From Adiantum capillus-veneris (Eukaryota > Streptophyta > Polypodiopsida > Polypodiales > Pteridaceae): a stretch of 60,000 nt of DNA. The notes below the pieces were generated by a model, which searched no databases, was not told the DNA's origin, and was given only the letters and a program-made list of their open reading frames with translations. Positions 1-9,228 of this stretch are shown piece by piece (position 1 is the first letter of the stretch; each line of letters begins with the position of its first letter). Location: assembly GCA_014529385.2 (NCBI GenBank), contig CM043965.1, positions 66,189,190 to 66,249,189 of the forward strand, in the 5' to 3' direction. Position numbers and translations under genes: made by a program.

Positions 1-285
1 ATCATCACGCTTATCATCATTCAAATCCTGTGTGTCATGCTTTGGAGACAAAGAGACTGAGAGAGTCTCCTTTTCCCGAATCTCTTGCATCTGTTCCTGC
101 ACTTGAGAAAAGAGTCGCAACATCTCTTTCATGTGGCGATCATTCATGGCTTTTCTTGCTTTGTTCTCGCGATCCATTTCTGCTTTTCTTTCTGCGCATT
201 CACGATCAAATTCTTCCATTCTTTCTGCTCTTCTTGCTTCGTGTTCTAACTTCCTGTCCATCATCATCGTATCAAAAGCCTCCAT
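1..285 (-). pseudogene. gag-like N-terminus of an LTR retrotransposon (Gyp0), cut by window edge
   Basis: On the minus strand a frame runs open from an ATG at 285 to the left edge. It encodes a highly charged helical segment, rich in Arg, Glu and Met (MEAFDTMMMDRKLEHEARRA at the start), predicted by eye to form a coiled coil. Plant Ty3/gypsy gag proteins often begin this way. A primer-binding site and an LTR-like end lie upstream in the same orientation at 875-888, which supports a retrotransposon gag rather than a host gene. A TGA sits in frame about 20 codons before the ATG, so this ATG is the likely start. The conserved gag core, protease and RT would lie left of the window. The family cannot be set from this piece. 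Confidence 0.55.
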
Positions 286-874
286 AGGAGTTAGTGCAAT
301 CCTTTGCGTGGATGGGGAAGGGAGAGGGTCAAAAAAACCTCATGGTGGGGAAAATTCTTCTTCGCCTCTCTCATGCTCATCACCTCCAAGCGAAGTATCC
401 ATTCCACTTCGAGTGATGACCATTCACTGAAGTCGTGGGTTCTTGTGGGTTCTTGTGGTCTTGGGTTCTTAAGTTCACGAGGAACTTGGTTTCTTGTGGA
501 TCTTAGGAGCTTGGGGTTCTTGAGGTTCTTCTTTCGCTTGCAATCTGCGTTAGAGAAAGATCTTCTCTTCACCCGAGTTCTGCTCTTTTCTGCGGGTGCA
601 CCCCTTGGCGGCCTTGCGCTCACACCAAGGTTGCTTTTTCCCACCTCACGTCGATTGGCCGGCCGCTAAGTGCACGGTCCGCTCTCAATGAGGGAAAGGA
701 GGCACAAGGGGAGGTTGGACAAGCCCTTCTTTCTTGGGTTTCCTGTCACTCCTCAAAAACACAATTAGGAATCGACACGCCCAAGAGGTCTTGGATTACG
801 TGCGACCGCAACACGCAAAAAAAAATTTGTGGTTCTTGTGGTTCTTTCCTTGAGTGATACAGAACACTGCCAAA
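286..874 (-). other. Leader between primer site and gag of Gyp0; no gene seen
   Basis: This stretch separates the minus-strand primer site from the gag start. It holds repeated GGTTCTTGTGG-like words (about 438-520 and 829-845) and no frame with coding character. Open frames on both strands here overlap each other and have no recognisable domain. Confidence 0.4.
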
Positions 875-887
875 GCTCTAATACCAA
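875..887 (-). other. Primer-binding site (tRNA-iMet type)
   Basis: The minus strand reads TTGGTATTAGAGC directly after an LTR end (CA at 889-888). It differs from the common plant site TGGTATCAGAGC at one position. It marks where minus-strand DNA synthesis would start for the element whose gag is at 1-285. Confidence 0.7.
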
Positions 888-1740
888 TGTAAGGTGCAAC
901 GGAAGTGAATGTTGAACTTTGCTCAAGATGAGTGCTCCGAACTGAGCTCAAGGGTTCCTTTTACTTACGGAAGGGAGAGCCTTCCGTTCCTTTAGTGAGA
1001 GAGAGCAATGGACACAAACAAAGTGGATGAACACTGTGAATGAAGGTGTTGAGACTGAGAGATAGAGAGAGAAGAGAATATGCCACTAGAGATGTTGTAA
1101 AACCCTCATCCAAAGGCCCCACTCTCTATGGCGAGAGCGGTCTACTTGTGATTGCACAAATCTTTACAATGCTTGGACTTGCCGACGACGAGACGATGAG
1201 ACGGGCTGAAATCTATGAATGCTAAGGGCTGAAATCTGCAAATCTTTATTTGCTTAATTTTGATTCTATGTCGGTGACGATGTCGATGGCGACGATGCGA
1301 CGACGACGCGCTGAAAATGCAGATACTGAAATCTGCGTTTTCCGGGCTGAAACTGTAAACTTCGCGGGATCTGACCATGCGGCGAGGACCTGTTGCGAGA
1401 AGGTGAGATCTGCGAGGTTCAGGACTTGTACTTCGGGTGCGAGCTGCCGAAAACTGAAAACGTTTGTCTTCTTGTGGCCTTGTCGCGACGGAACTGCAAA
1501 AACGCTGAGGTCCAGGCTAATCCAAAAACGCTAGGGGCTCAATTATGCTGCTGGGGGGAATCTACTAACGCTAGGGTTGATCTAATGTCGTGAAGGGGTT
1601 CTGCTGTGTCTGCTAATGCCGAAGCTGCTCTGCAATGCAAAAACACCAAGGCTTTGTGCTGCTGTTCTGCTACATCCAAAAACGCTAGGTCTTGCAATCT
1701 TCAAAACGCTAGGCCTTCTAATGGGGTTCTGCTGAGAAGT
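888..1740 (-). repeat. LTR (5' LTR of Gyp0), far boundary uncertain
   Basis: The boundary next to the primer site is clear: TGTAAGGTGC on the plus strand, which is the LTR terminus read in reverse. The other end is not defined, because the Gyp1 LTR begins at 1741. Inside are several copies of GGGCTGAAATCTG (1205-1345) and about six copies of CAAAAACGCTAGG (1494-1713). No protein-coding signal was seen. Confidence 0.5.
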
Positions 1741-2275
1741 TGCCTAGTGGAAAAGCAGGGACTTGCGGCAGTGGAAAAGCAGGGGCAGCGTACGGCTTTT
1801 TGGCTACGCAATTGCAGAGAGAGAAAGAGAGTCTTTTTGCTTTATTTTCTACGCAAGCTAGAAAGAGAGAAGAGCTTTAATTTTTTAAGGCTGGCTTTAT
1901 TTGTGGCCTAGTATGGCATGAGAGAGAAAACCTCTTTTAGCTTTATTTTTCACAAAGCTTTTGATTTTTACCAGCTTTTGAAGCTCTGCTTTTGGCATCC
2001 CTTGCACTCATTACATACGTGAGCAGGCATCTCACAACTCAGAGCATCTGGACGCAGAGTCTGAGTGTGAGCACCAGCTCACACTCTTGTACTTTGAACA
2101 CAGATTAATACAAAAAGAAATACCGAAAGGGGCGCCAGTCTTTGGGGCCAATATCTCTAGGCACGGAAGTCCGCCGAGCCACTCTCGAATAAATTGTGAA
2201 TTGTGGATTGTTTTGAAGTGGTTATTTGGTGCTGTCGCGGTAGATTCTTGACTTGGAGTGTCCAAGTCGGTTACA
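1741..2275 (+). repeat. Gyp1 5' LTR
   Basis: It matches 7796-8328 along its whole length with scattered substitutions and small indels. The start has two copies of AGTGGAAAAGCAGGG. It ends in GGTTACA, immediately before the primer site. The mismatches between the two LTRs indicate an old insertion or a chimera. Confidence 0.85.
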
Positions 2276-2276
2276 A

Positions 2277-2288
2277 TGGTATCAGAGC
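2277..2288 (+). other. Gyp1 primer-binding site
   Basis: TGGTATCAGAGC, one base after the 5' LTR end. This is the standard complement of the 3' end of plant initiator methionine tRNA used by many gypsy and copia elements. Confidence 0.9.
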
Positions 2289-2346
2289 ACGGCCGATTTC
2301 TCTTCTATGGGGAATCCGATCCCTTTTTTTTTTTTCCGCGGCACCT

Positions 2347-3985
2347 ATGGCTTCAGGCAGAGATCTGTGGACTCCCTCTGCATCCGGAGATACGGAAAGG
2401 GATCACAACGAAGATTCAAGCAAGGAGTATGGCCTTCCTCGGCCTACTCAAGCGGAGCGTCGAGAGATGGAGCGTCAACGATTCATCGGCGACGCAACAA
2501 AGATGATGCTTAATTTTGCCAAGGACCCGAAAATGGCAAAATATATGAGCAAGACTTTTTTGGAGGAGGTGCACACGCAGTGGCAGAAAACCACAGAACC
2601 ACCCCGAAAACCCGCTCTCAAGAAACCTCCTACTCCCAAGAAGTATACAGAGAAAGAATTAGAAGAGGTGGATGCACGAATTGCTCAGTTTTTTGACGTG
2701 CAGAACAAAGCTAAAAAGCAAGACAAAAAGCAGAAGAAAGGCGCTGACTTCCCGGGCTATTTGGGTCGTCAGTCTACTTTTGAAAAAGCAAGATAGCAGA
2801 AGAAGCATGTTCGGTTTGAAGGAGTACCCAGTTCTTCTTCTTCTGACACTTCTTCTAGCTCATCTGATTCGAGCGAAGAAGACCGAAAAGACAAAAAGCA
2901 AAGCAAAAAGCAACGCTTCAAAAAGGGCAAGAAAAAGGCAAAGAAGTCTAAATCTCGCCACGTGAGTGACAGTTCTACAAAGGACTCGTCTACAGACAGT
3001 TCAGACTCTGACGACAACAACTTTTATGCAAAGAAGAAGAATTTTTATAAAGCCAACCAGTATGACTTTCTCAAGGACAAAAGCAAGAAAGTTCGAGAGT
3101 TTAAAGAAGGTGGACAGTCAATTAAATTTGACACGTTTTCTGGATATAGAGATGCTTCGAAGGCTTTGTCTTTTGTACAGCAATTTGGCATCGCTTTCGC
3201 GGGAGGGCGTTACTCAGAGCACTCTAAGATTCGGAGAGCTGCCTCTTACTTTAAGGGGAATGCTTGAACTTGGTGGTCCACGCTTCTATTAAGTAAGACT
3301 GTGCAAGTTAAATGGCTCAAATTCAAGAGGCTTTTTATTTCTTCTTGGCTGACTCGAGAGTATGAACGCGATATACGAACTGCTTGGAACCATCTTCGGA
3401 TGACCAAGAAGGATACAGTGGACGCTTATTGCAAGAGATTCTAGAGCTCTTTTCTATCCGCCTCTTCATTTAAGAAGATCTCTTTCAAGGAATAGATTGA
3501 GCGGTTTACCTTGGGCCTACCTACAGTGATCCGAGATCACTGCTTAGAACAAAAGTCAACCTCTATTCAGGAGTTGATGAGTCATGCGAAACGGGGTTTT
3601 GCCATTCACTCTGGCAGTTTGACCTACCCCAACGATGAGATCATGACACAAAGAGCCGAACAGACTTCGACAAATGAAAGTAGAAAGAGGAAGAGCAACC
3701 CAGAAAAGAAAGATATACGACCCAAGCTTTACCCCTCAGGAGCGAGCTCGCTACATCAGGGAAGGGAAGTGCTTTGGATGCAAGGAAACTGCACATATCT
3801 TCGCGAAGTGCCCTAACAAGGCACAAAAAGAACAGAACGACAAGGACGATGAAAGGCCTGAGAGTTCGAGAGCAGCTGAGGAACGTGGAAGAAAAGGCAA
3901 GATAAAAACAAGACTGGTTCCAGATTGCATGGGTATCGATCCCAACGGTGGACGAGTACAAAACTTTGCCGAGCTTGGGGCAAAG
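2347..3985 (+). pseudogene. gag: Gyp1 gag (broken)
   Basis: The likely start is the ATG at 2347, 70 bases past the primer site. The frame gives a Lys/Glu-rich N-terminal half, a Ser/Asp/Glu tract (about 2830-3020), and a gag core around 3100-3520 with the usual FxxFxxxF spacing and YFKGNA followed by TWW. A zinc knuckle of the form CFGCKETAHIFAKC (CX2CX4HX4C) lies near 3771-3812. The frame is broken by TAG at 2794, TGA at 3265 (ahead of TWW, where other copies have a sense codon) and further TAG stops near 3442 and 3493. A frame change is needed before the knuckle. Several stops fit CAG-to-TAG or CGA-to-TGA changes. Confidence 0.8.
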
Positions 3986-4432
3986 TGAAAGACCAAGAAG
4001 CCCTGATCTTCTTTGATGGAGGAGCCAAGGCCAACTCCATTTCACCGGGATTGGCGACGCAGCTTGAGATCACTCCCGATTAGATGGGACCACTTGCGGA
4101 GGCAGTTCTAGCGGCACCCGACAAGGACGTAGCCATTACATCTATCATTGGCAAACTTCGATTGCATTGTCAGGGGTATTTGGGGAATGAGGACTTTTAC
4201 ATAATGCCTTTGAAAGGATGTGATGTCCTCTTGGGAATTCCCTAGTACCACAAGAACAACGCAGTGGTCGACTATCGGGCGAGAAACGCAACATTGACTA
4301 CAGAGGAGGGCAGAACCATTGTACGTGATATTAAACTTAAGGACGAGTCTGTCCCTATTGTATCGGCTTCGATCATTTCCAAATTAATGAAATCCAGTCT
4401 GTTTGTTTACTCGATCTTTTTGAAAGAGTTGA
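3986..4432 (+). pseudogene. Gyp1 aspartic protease and linker (broken)
   Basis: The active-site region reads LIFFDGGAKANSISPGLA, which aligns with the D-S/T-G-A loop of Ty3/gypsy proteases, here with Gly in place of Ser/Thr after Asp. Downstream, GCDVLLGIP matches the second conserved hydrophobic-Gly segment. TAG stops interrupt the frame near 4081 and 4242. The linker to RT continues in the frame that starts at 4264. Confidence 0.7.
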
Positions 4433-5460
4433 GTGATGAGGATAGGACAAATATGTCTGAACTTGATAAAGAACGCCAAGATTTTCTCCACTCATGCCGA
4501 TTGCTTCTCAGAGGGACTGCCAGGCGAGTTACCACCTGCTCGTCCTGAAGATCATACCATTGATTTGATACCTCGAAGCACACCACTAAACCTGGCACCT
4601 TACCGTATGAGCCGAGCACAGAACGAAGAGATTATGAACCAAGTGAAAGACGTCTTGGAAAAGGGTCTTGTCCAGCCTCGTACTTCACCATATTGCTCTC
4701 CAATGTTGTTGGTTTTGAAGAAAGACGGATCTTGGAGAATGTGCATCGATTATAGAGCTCTCAACAAAATCACCATCAAGAACAGATTTCCGATTCCTAG
4801 GATTGATGACATTCTTGACAGATTACAGGGATCCTCCTGTTTTAGCAGGACTGATTTGAAGAGTGGATATCATCAAATCTGAATCGCGCCGGGAGACGTC
4901 TACAAGACAGACTTTTCGGACGACTTTTGGGTTATTTGAGTTTTTGGTGATGCCTTTTGGCCTAACCAATGCTCCTGCAACATTTAACCGGATGATGGAC
5001 AGGACTTTTTGAGAGTACAGGCTATTTGTTGGCACTTTCTTTGACGATATCATTGTTTTCTCCAAGAATGAGGCAGAACATAGAGATCATCTGCTTCAGG
5101 TCTTTCAGGCATAACGAGATCACAAGTTAGTGATTAATGAGAAGAAAAGTGAATTTCTCCTACCAGAGATACACTTTTTGGGACACATTGTGTCAGCAGC
5201 AGGAGTGCAAATGGATCCGGCCAAGATAGAGACTATCGATGATTGGCCCGATTTGAAGAATGTCCATGAAGTTAGAAGCTTCTTGGGGTTGTGTTCGTAC
5301 TACATGCGGTTCATTAGAAAGTTTGCAGAGGTTGCTTCCCCTTTGCATATCTTGACACAGAAAGGAGTCCCTTTTCTCGTGGGGACCCACAGAGGTGACT
5401 GCCTTTCAGACTTTGAAAGAGAAATTGACTACGAGATCAGTCTTGACTTTGTCGGACTTG
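4433..5460 (+). pseudogene. Gyp1 reverse transcriptase (broken)
   Basis: Recognisable RT blocks in order are PYRMS plus the [20 protein letters not shown] segment, then [19 protein letters not shown], and [13 protein letters not shown] with the first catalytic Asp (to 4882). After a TGA at 4880-4882 and a frameshift come a [11 protein letters not shown] block and FFDDIIVFS, the YxDD-box equivalent (about 5040-5064). The thumb reads FLGHIVSAAGVQMDPAKIE (5179-5235) and continues to SFLGLCSYYMRFI. At least two frameshifts and several stops make it non-functional. Confidence 0.85.
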
Positions 5461-5944
5461 CAAGTCATTTGAAGTATATTGTGATGCTTGTGGTCGTAGT
5501 CTGGGTGCGGTCTTCATGCAAGAAGGTCATGTCATTGCTTACGAGAGCCGATTGTTCTCAAGCCCGGAATTGATAGCACAGATTTATGAGAAAGAGCTTT
5601 TGGCGGTTATCCATGCTCTTACTCAGTGGCGGCACTACCTTCTCGGGGCGGATTTTACTGTCTTTGCAGACCATCAGAGTTTACGCTACTTCTTGTCACA
5701 AAAGCAGCTATCAAAAAAGCAGATGCGGTGGGCGAACATCTTGCTACAGTTTCACTTCCAGATTGTCCATGTTCAGGGACAGAAGAATTTGGTGGCAGAT
5801 GCTTTGTCTCGCAAGCCGTTGGTTTTGGCTATTTCCGCGATACATCATAGGAGCTTCGAGGATATGGTGGAGCAGTATGCCACAGATCCAGAGTTTGCTG
5901 ACGTTTTCAACTTTTCACACGGATATGGGATGGGGAGACAGTAG
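5461..5944 (+). pseudogene. Gyp1 RNase H
   Basis: This segment follows the RT thumb. It begins with a YCDACG-type first Asp block (about 5475-5495, in a frame different from the flanking one), then AYESRLFS, the YEKELLAVIHAL block with the catalytic Glu, and FADHQSLRYFL with the next Asp. It ends with VADALSRKP, the common end of Ty3/gypsy RNase H. From 5516 to 5944 the frame is uninterrupted. Confidence 0.85.
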
Positions 5945-5989
5945 CGGGATATTCCATTCGGGATGGCTACTTGATGAGGAAAAGAAAAG

Positions 5990-6800
5990 GTTATAACTGA
6001 GTGCCACTATCCGCCTTTTACGGGTCATCGCGGCATTGCTACCACCATGAAAGAGGTAGAGAGATACTTCTTTTGGCCGAGACTCAAGAAGGATGTGGAC
6101 GAGTTTGTGCGCAGTTGCTTGGTATGCCAGAAGGTCAAGTTTGACAAGCATAAGGTACACGGATTGTTACAGCCTTTACCCATACCCACCCGCCCTTGGG
6201 AAAGTATTGCAATGGATTTCATTTTTGATATCCCGAGAACACAGAGTGATCACGATGGTGCCTGAATGGTTATTGACAGATTAAGCAAGCATGCTCATTT
6301 CATTCCAGTGAAGAAAACAGTCAAGCCGAATCACTTAGCGAGACTGTTTGTGGCCCAGATCTTCAGATTACATGGCATGCCTGAGATGATTGACTCAGTC
6401 AGGGACCCCAGATTTACGAGTTTGTTTTGGAAGGCAATTAGGGAGAAAATTGGCACGCGGTTGCAGTTCTCGTCATCTTTCCACCTGCATACTGACGGGC
6501 TCTAAGATTGCCAATTCAGTGGTTTTAGATTTATTGAAGTCTTACATCTTGGATCAGAAGACTCAATGAGAAAAGTATCTACCTTTGGTGGAATTTGCCT
6601 ACAACAACATGATACACTCTTCGACGGGGAAGGCGCCATTTGAGATTGTTGAAGGTGCTGTGAAGGTTCCACCCTTCCTAAGCACGAAAGATAAGATTTT
6701 TGAAGCTGATGAGTACACCCGCAACTTAGACACTACTTTTGCCAAGGTCCGCGAGGCTTTGCAGAAATCTAGAAAAAGGCAATGGATCGCCATCACGTTT
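5990..6800 (+). pseudogene. Gyp1 integrase (broken)
   Basis: The N-terminal HHCC zinc region is visible as the ECHYPPFTGHRG block, then YFFWPRLKKDVDEF and CLVCQKVKF (about 5998-6140). The core begins with WESIAMDFIFDIP, carrying the first catalytic Asp, and continues through VIDRLSKHAHFIPVKK and IFRLHGMPEMI to VRDPRFTSLFWKAI. Near 6500 a frameshift and stop remove the region that should contain the catalytic Glu (TDG is followed by a stop). The C-terminal part contains VPPFLSTKDKIFEADEYTR and is closely similar to Gyp2. The domain is inactive. Confidence 0.85.
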
Positions 6801-7128
6801 TGAGAAGGCACGCTTGAGAAAGAAGAAGGGAAAGAAGAGGCTTTTTCCAAAGCTTAGTATGAGATACTATGGACCTTTCCAGATCTCCAAAAAGATCAAT
6901 GATGTCTCCTTCCAACTGAGTCTCTTGAAACCTTTCAAAGGTGATGTGCCTGGTGATGGGGAGCCCGATGAGCAACCCGAAGTGGAGGAAAACGAGGAGA
7001 TCCTTGTTCCTGAACAGATTTTGGCACATAAGGACACAAAGAACAAGGGTAAAGTAAGAAGGCGGTTCTTGGTTAAATTCAAGAACTATCTTGCATCGGA
7101 TAAAAGTGGATGGAGAAGGAGGACCTAG
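6801..7128 (+). pseudogene. Gyp1 integrase C-terminus with chromodomain-like tail
   Basis: The frame contains the Lys/Arg-rich FEKARLRKKKGKKRLF segment, then LSMRYYGPFQISKKINDVSF (the GPY/F module of chromovirus integrases), an acidic linker, and a chromodomain-like end with PEQILAHKD followed by FLVKFKNY and a Trp near the end. The SFQLSLLKPFKGDV segment appears to be missing some residues relative to Gyp2. Chromodomains of this group are known to steer integration to heterochromatin; that role here is inferred from family membership. Confidence 0.7.
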
Positions 7129-7795
7129 CAAATACTCCTCAAATTGTGAACCTTTTACCTTGAAGCTTTTGGTTTACCCCGAATTCAGCTTGGCCACAAA
7201 TCTGGTACAGTGGGATGCACAAGAGGGGAGTTACTCCGCTCCTTTGTCAACAGATGCCTCGATTTTAGAATACTGATGTCTCTTTGAGCTTCAAGAATAC
7301 TGAGAGATGACAGTATTCTGCTGTATGATTTTATGAAATGGAATTCCTGAATATGAAACTGATTTGTTCTTGACTTGTTTTTAAGTGCAGGAACTAATAG
7401 ACGAAATGACTGCAGCATTTTGGTCTAAAAGATCTCGAATAGACATGGTTGCAATAGGTGTTAGTCAATCGGGCATCTATGAGGTCCTGAGTGGATCTAG
7501 ATGCGATTGCTAACAGCATTGCCGATAAATCATGGTCTAAGATCCGAATGAATGTTGAATGTGCTTTGTCATGTGATGTCCTGTGATGTCAAGTGATGTC
7601 CTGTGATGTCGTGTGATGTGACTGTCGATTGGTACATGTGCTAGATGTGTGTCCCTAGTGCGTCGGTACTAACAGTCAATGTCTGCTAAGGCAATTTATG
7701 GCCTCTGTCTGTTTTGCAAGCGTAATGCAGAAATTATTGGCTGCTTGCTGACGTGGTAGGATGACGCGGTAGGCCTTGTACGAACGCCCGCATTT
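7129..7795 (+). other. Gyp1 3' untranslated stretch
   Basis: No gene was seen between the integrase tail and the 3' LTR. It holds five consecutive 10-bp units of the pattern NNGTGATGTC at 7571-7620. No clear polypurine tract precedes the LTR at 7796, which is odd for an LTR element and adds to the suspicion that this end is rearranged. Confidence 0.5.
7571..7620. repeat. 10-bp tandem repeat, five units
   Basis: The units ATGTGATGTC, CTGTGATGTC, AAGTGATGTC, CTGTGATGTC and GTGTGATGTG follow one another without gaps. The eight-base core GTGATGTC is kept in four of the five and the last differs by one base. Confidence 0.9.
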
Positions 7796-8328
7796 TGAGG
7801 CAGTGGAAAAGCAGGGACTTACGCCAGTGGAAAAGCAGGGGTAGCATACGGCTTTTTGGCTATGCGATTGCAGAGAGAGAAAGAGAGTCTTTTTGCTTTA
7901 TTTCTACGCAAGCTAGAAAGAGAGAAGAGGTTTAATTTTTTAAGGCTGGCTTTATTTGTGGCCTAGCATGGCATGAAAGAGAAAACCTCTTTTAGCTTTA
8001 TTTTTCACAAAGCTTTTGATTTTTACCAACTTTTGGGGCTCTGCTTTTGGCATCCCTTGTACTCATTAATAGTGAGCAGGCCTCTCACAACTCACAGCAT
8101 CTGGACGCAGAGTCTGAGTGTGAGCGCCTGCCCGCACTCTTGTACTTTGAACACAAATTAATACAAAAAGAAATACCGAAAGGGACGCCAGTCTTTGGGA
8201 CCAATATCTCTAGGCACGGAACTCCGCCGAGCCAGTGTCGAATAAATTGTGAACTGCGAACTGTTTTGAAGTGGTTATTTGGTGTTGTCGCAGTAGATTC
8301 TTGACTTGGAGTGTCCAAGTCGGTTACA
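7796..8328 (+). repeat. Gyp1 3' LTR
   Basis: Direct repeat of 1741-2275, TG to CA. Its right end is the exact point where minus-strand Gyp2 integrase coding begins, so the LTR end is also the junction between two converging elements. Confidence 0.85.
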
Positions 8329-8562
8329 CTTACATGAAAAGCATTGTGAATCCTCCAAGTATCAAGCAGCTTCAGTCTAAAGGAGACATCATATATCTTT
8401 TCTTTTATCTGGAAAGGTCCATAGTATCTCATGCTAAGCTTTCGAAAAAGCCGCTCCTTTCTCTTTTTCTTTCTCAGGTGTGCCTTATCAAAACGTAAGA
8501 GCACCCAATCGTTCTCCTTTAATTTCAAATCGCGACAGTGTCGATCTGCTACCTTTTTGTCA
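8329..8562 (-). pseudogene. Gyp2 integrase C-terminus (distal part, beyond the hAT insertion)
   Basis: The minus-strand frame carries DLKLKENDWVLLRFDKAHLR, then LSMRYYGPFQIKEKIYDVSF and a HNAFHVS end, typical of the gypsy integrase C-terminal module. It is the continuation of the segment at 12039-12220: removing the hAT element with one copy of the 8-bp duplication keeps the frame. It stops at the Gyp1 LTR end, so the LLKPF-type continuation and any chromodomain are lost. Confidence 0.8.
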
Positions 8563-8570
8563 CAGTAACA
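8563..8570. repeat. Left target-site duplication of the hAT element
   Basis: CAGTAACA, to be compared with AAGTAACT at 12031-12038; six of eight bases agree. Eight base pairs is the duplication length of hAT elements. Confidence 0.65.
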
Positions 8571-8720
8571 CGGAACGGGCGGAACGGGGGTTCCGAGCAA
8601 GGCCGGCCGGAGAAACGGCTACGCGAACGGGCGGACGTTCCAGTTCCGGAACGTAACAGCGGAACGGCGTTTCAGCAGGGCGGAACGGGACGGAACAGTC
8701 CGGAACGGCCGGACGGAACG
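8571..8720. repeat. hAT left end: terminal inverted repeat and subterminal GGAACG cluster
   Basis: GGAACG(G) recurs at short irregular intervals in a very GC-rich 150 bp. The mirror cluster of CGTTCC words is at 11940-12030. Confidence 0.75.
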
Positions 8721-8837
8721 TCTGGCGACAGTTTTAAAATTCAAATTTGGGTGGCAGTTTTTAAATTTCAAAAATAGACGGCAGTTTTTGGAGCGCCCAC
8801 TCATGGGATCGTTCACACTAGAGGTGTGTGTGTGTTT

Positions 8838-8853
8838 GGGGGGGGGGGGGGGG
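8838..8853. repeat. Poly-G run (16 nt)
   Basis: An uninterrupted G tract just upstream of the hAT TATA box, preceded by a short GT run. Confidence 0.95.
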
Positions 8854-8873
8854 AGGTCTTCACTATTTTCTCC

Positions 8874-8880
8874 TATAAAA
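8874..8880 (+). promoter_or_regulatory. Probable TATA box of the hAT transposase gene
   Basis: TATAAAA, about 350 bp before the transposase ATG and inside the element, so the element carries its own promoter. Confidence 0.6.
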
Positions 8881-8929
8881 GCTAATGCACACCCCTCACA
8901 ATTTCATAGCCCTCACTCTCCCGCATTGC

Positions 8930-9215
8930 TACTTGAGTCTTGAAGCGCCACTCTCTCCCTCTCACCCTCCCTCTCAAGCTTGAAGCTTGAAGCCACTCTC
9001 TCACACCCTCTCTCAAGCTTGAAGCTTCAAGCCTCTCTCACCCTCTCTCTCAAGCTCGAAGCCACAAGCTCTCAAGGTTGAAGCTTCATCCCTCTCGCAA
9101 CTTGCAAGCTCCATTCCAATTTCCTTCATTGCATCCCTCTCTCAAGCTCCATCCCTCTCTCAACTTTCAAGCTCCATCCCTCCATCTCTCTCTTGAGTTT
9201 CAAGCCTCAAGTCTC
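8930..9215 (+). repeat. CT-rich leader with CTCTCAAGCTTGAAGC repeats
   Basis: The 5' leader of the transposase gene is built from degenerate copies of CTCTCAAGCTTGAAGC and CATCCCTCTCTCAAGCTC, mostly free of ATG. The motif CAAGCTTGAAGCTTCAAG is itself near-palindromic. Confidence 0.7.
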
Positions 9216-9228
9216 AAGCGCCATCAAC

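Larger units (their letters stand above)
1741..8328 (+). mobile_element. Gyp1: decayed Ty3/gypsy (chromovirus-like) LTR retrotransposon
   Basis: The element has two direct repeats of about 535 bp (1741-2275 and 7796-8328) that begin TG and end CA, a tRNA-iMet primer site just after the first, and then gag, protease, RT, RNase H, integrase and a chromodomain-like tail in Ty3/gypsy order. All coding parts carry stops or frameshifts, so it is dead. The 5-bp flanks (GAAGT on the left, CTTAC on the right) do not match. It may therefore be a recombinant, or its neighbourhood was rearranged. It abuts Gyp2 tail-to-tail. Confidence 0.9.

Noticed and set aside
1736-8333. Target-site duplication for Gyp1
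   Set aside because: GAAGT on the left and CTTAC on the right do not match in either orientation.
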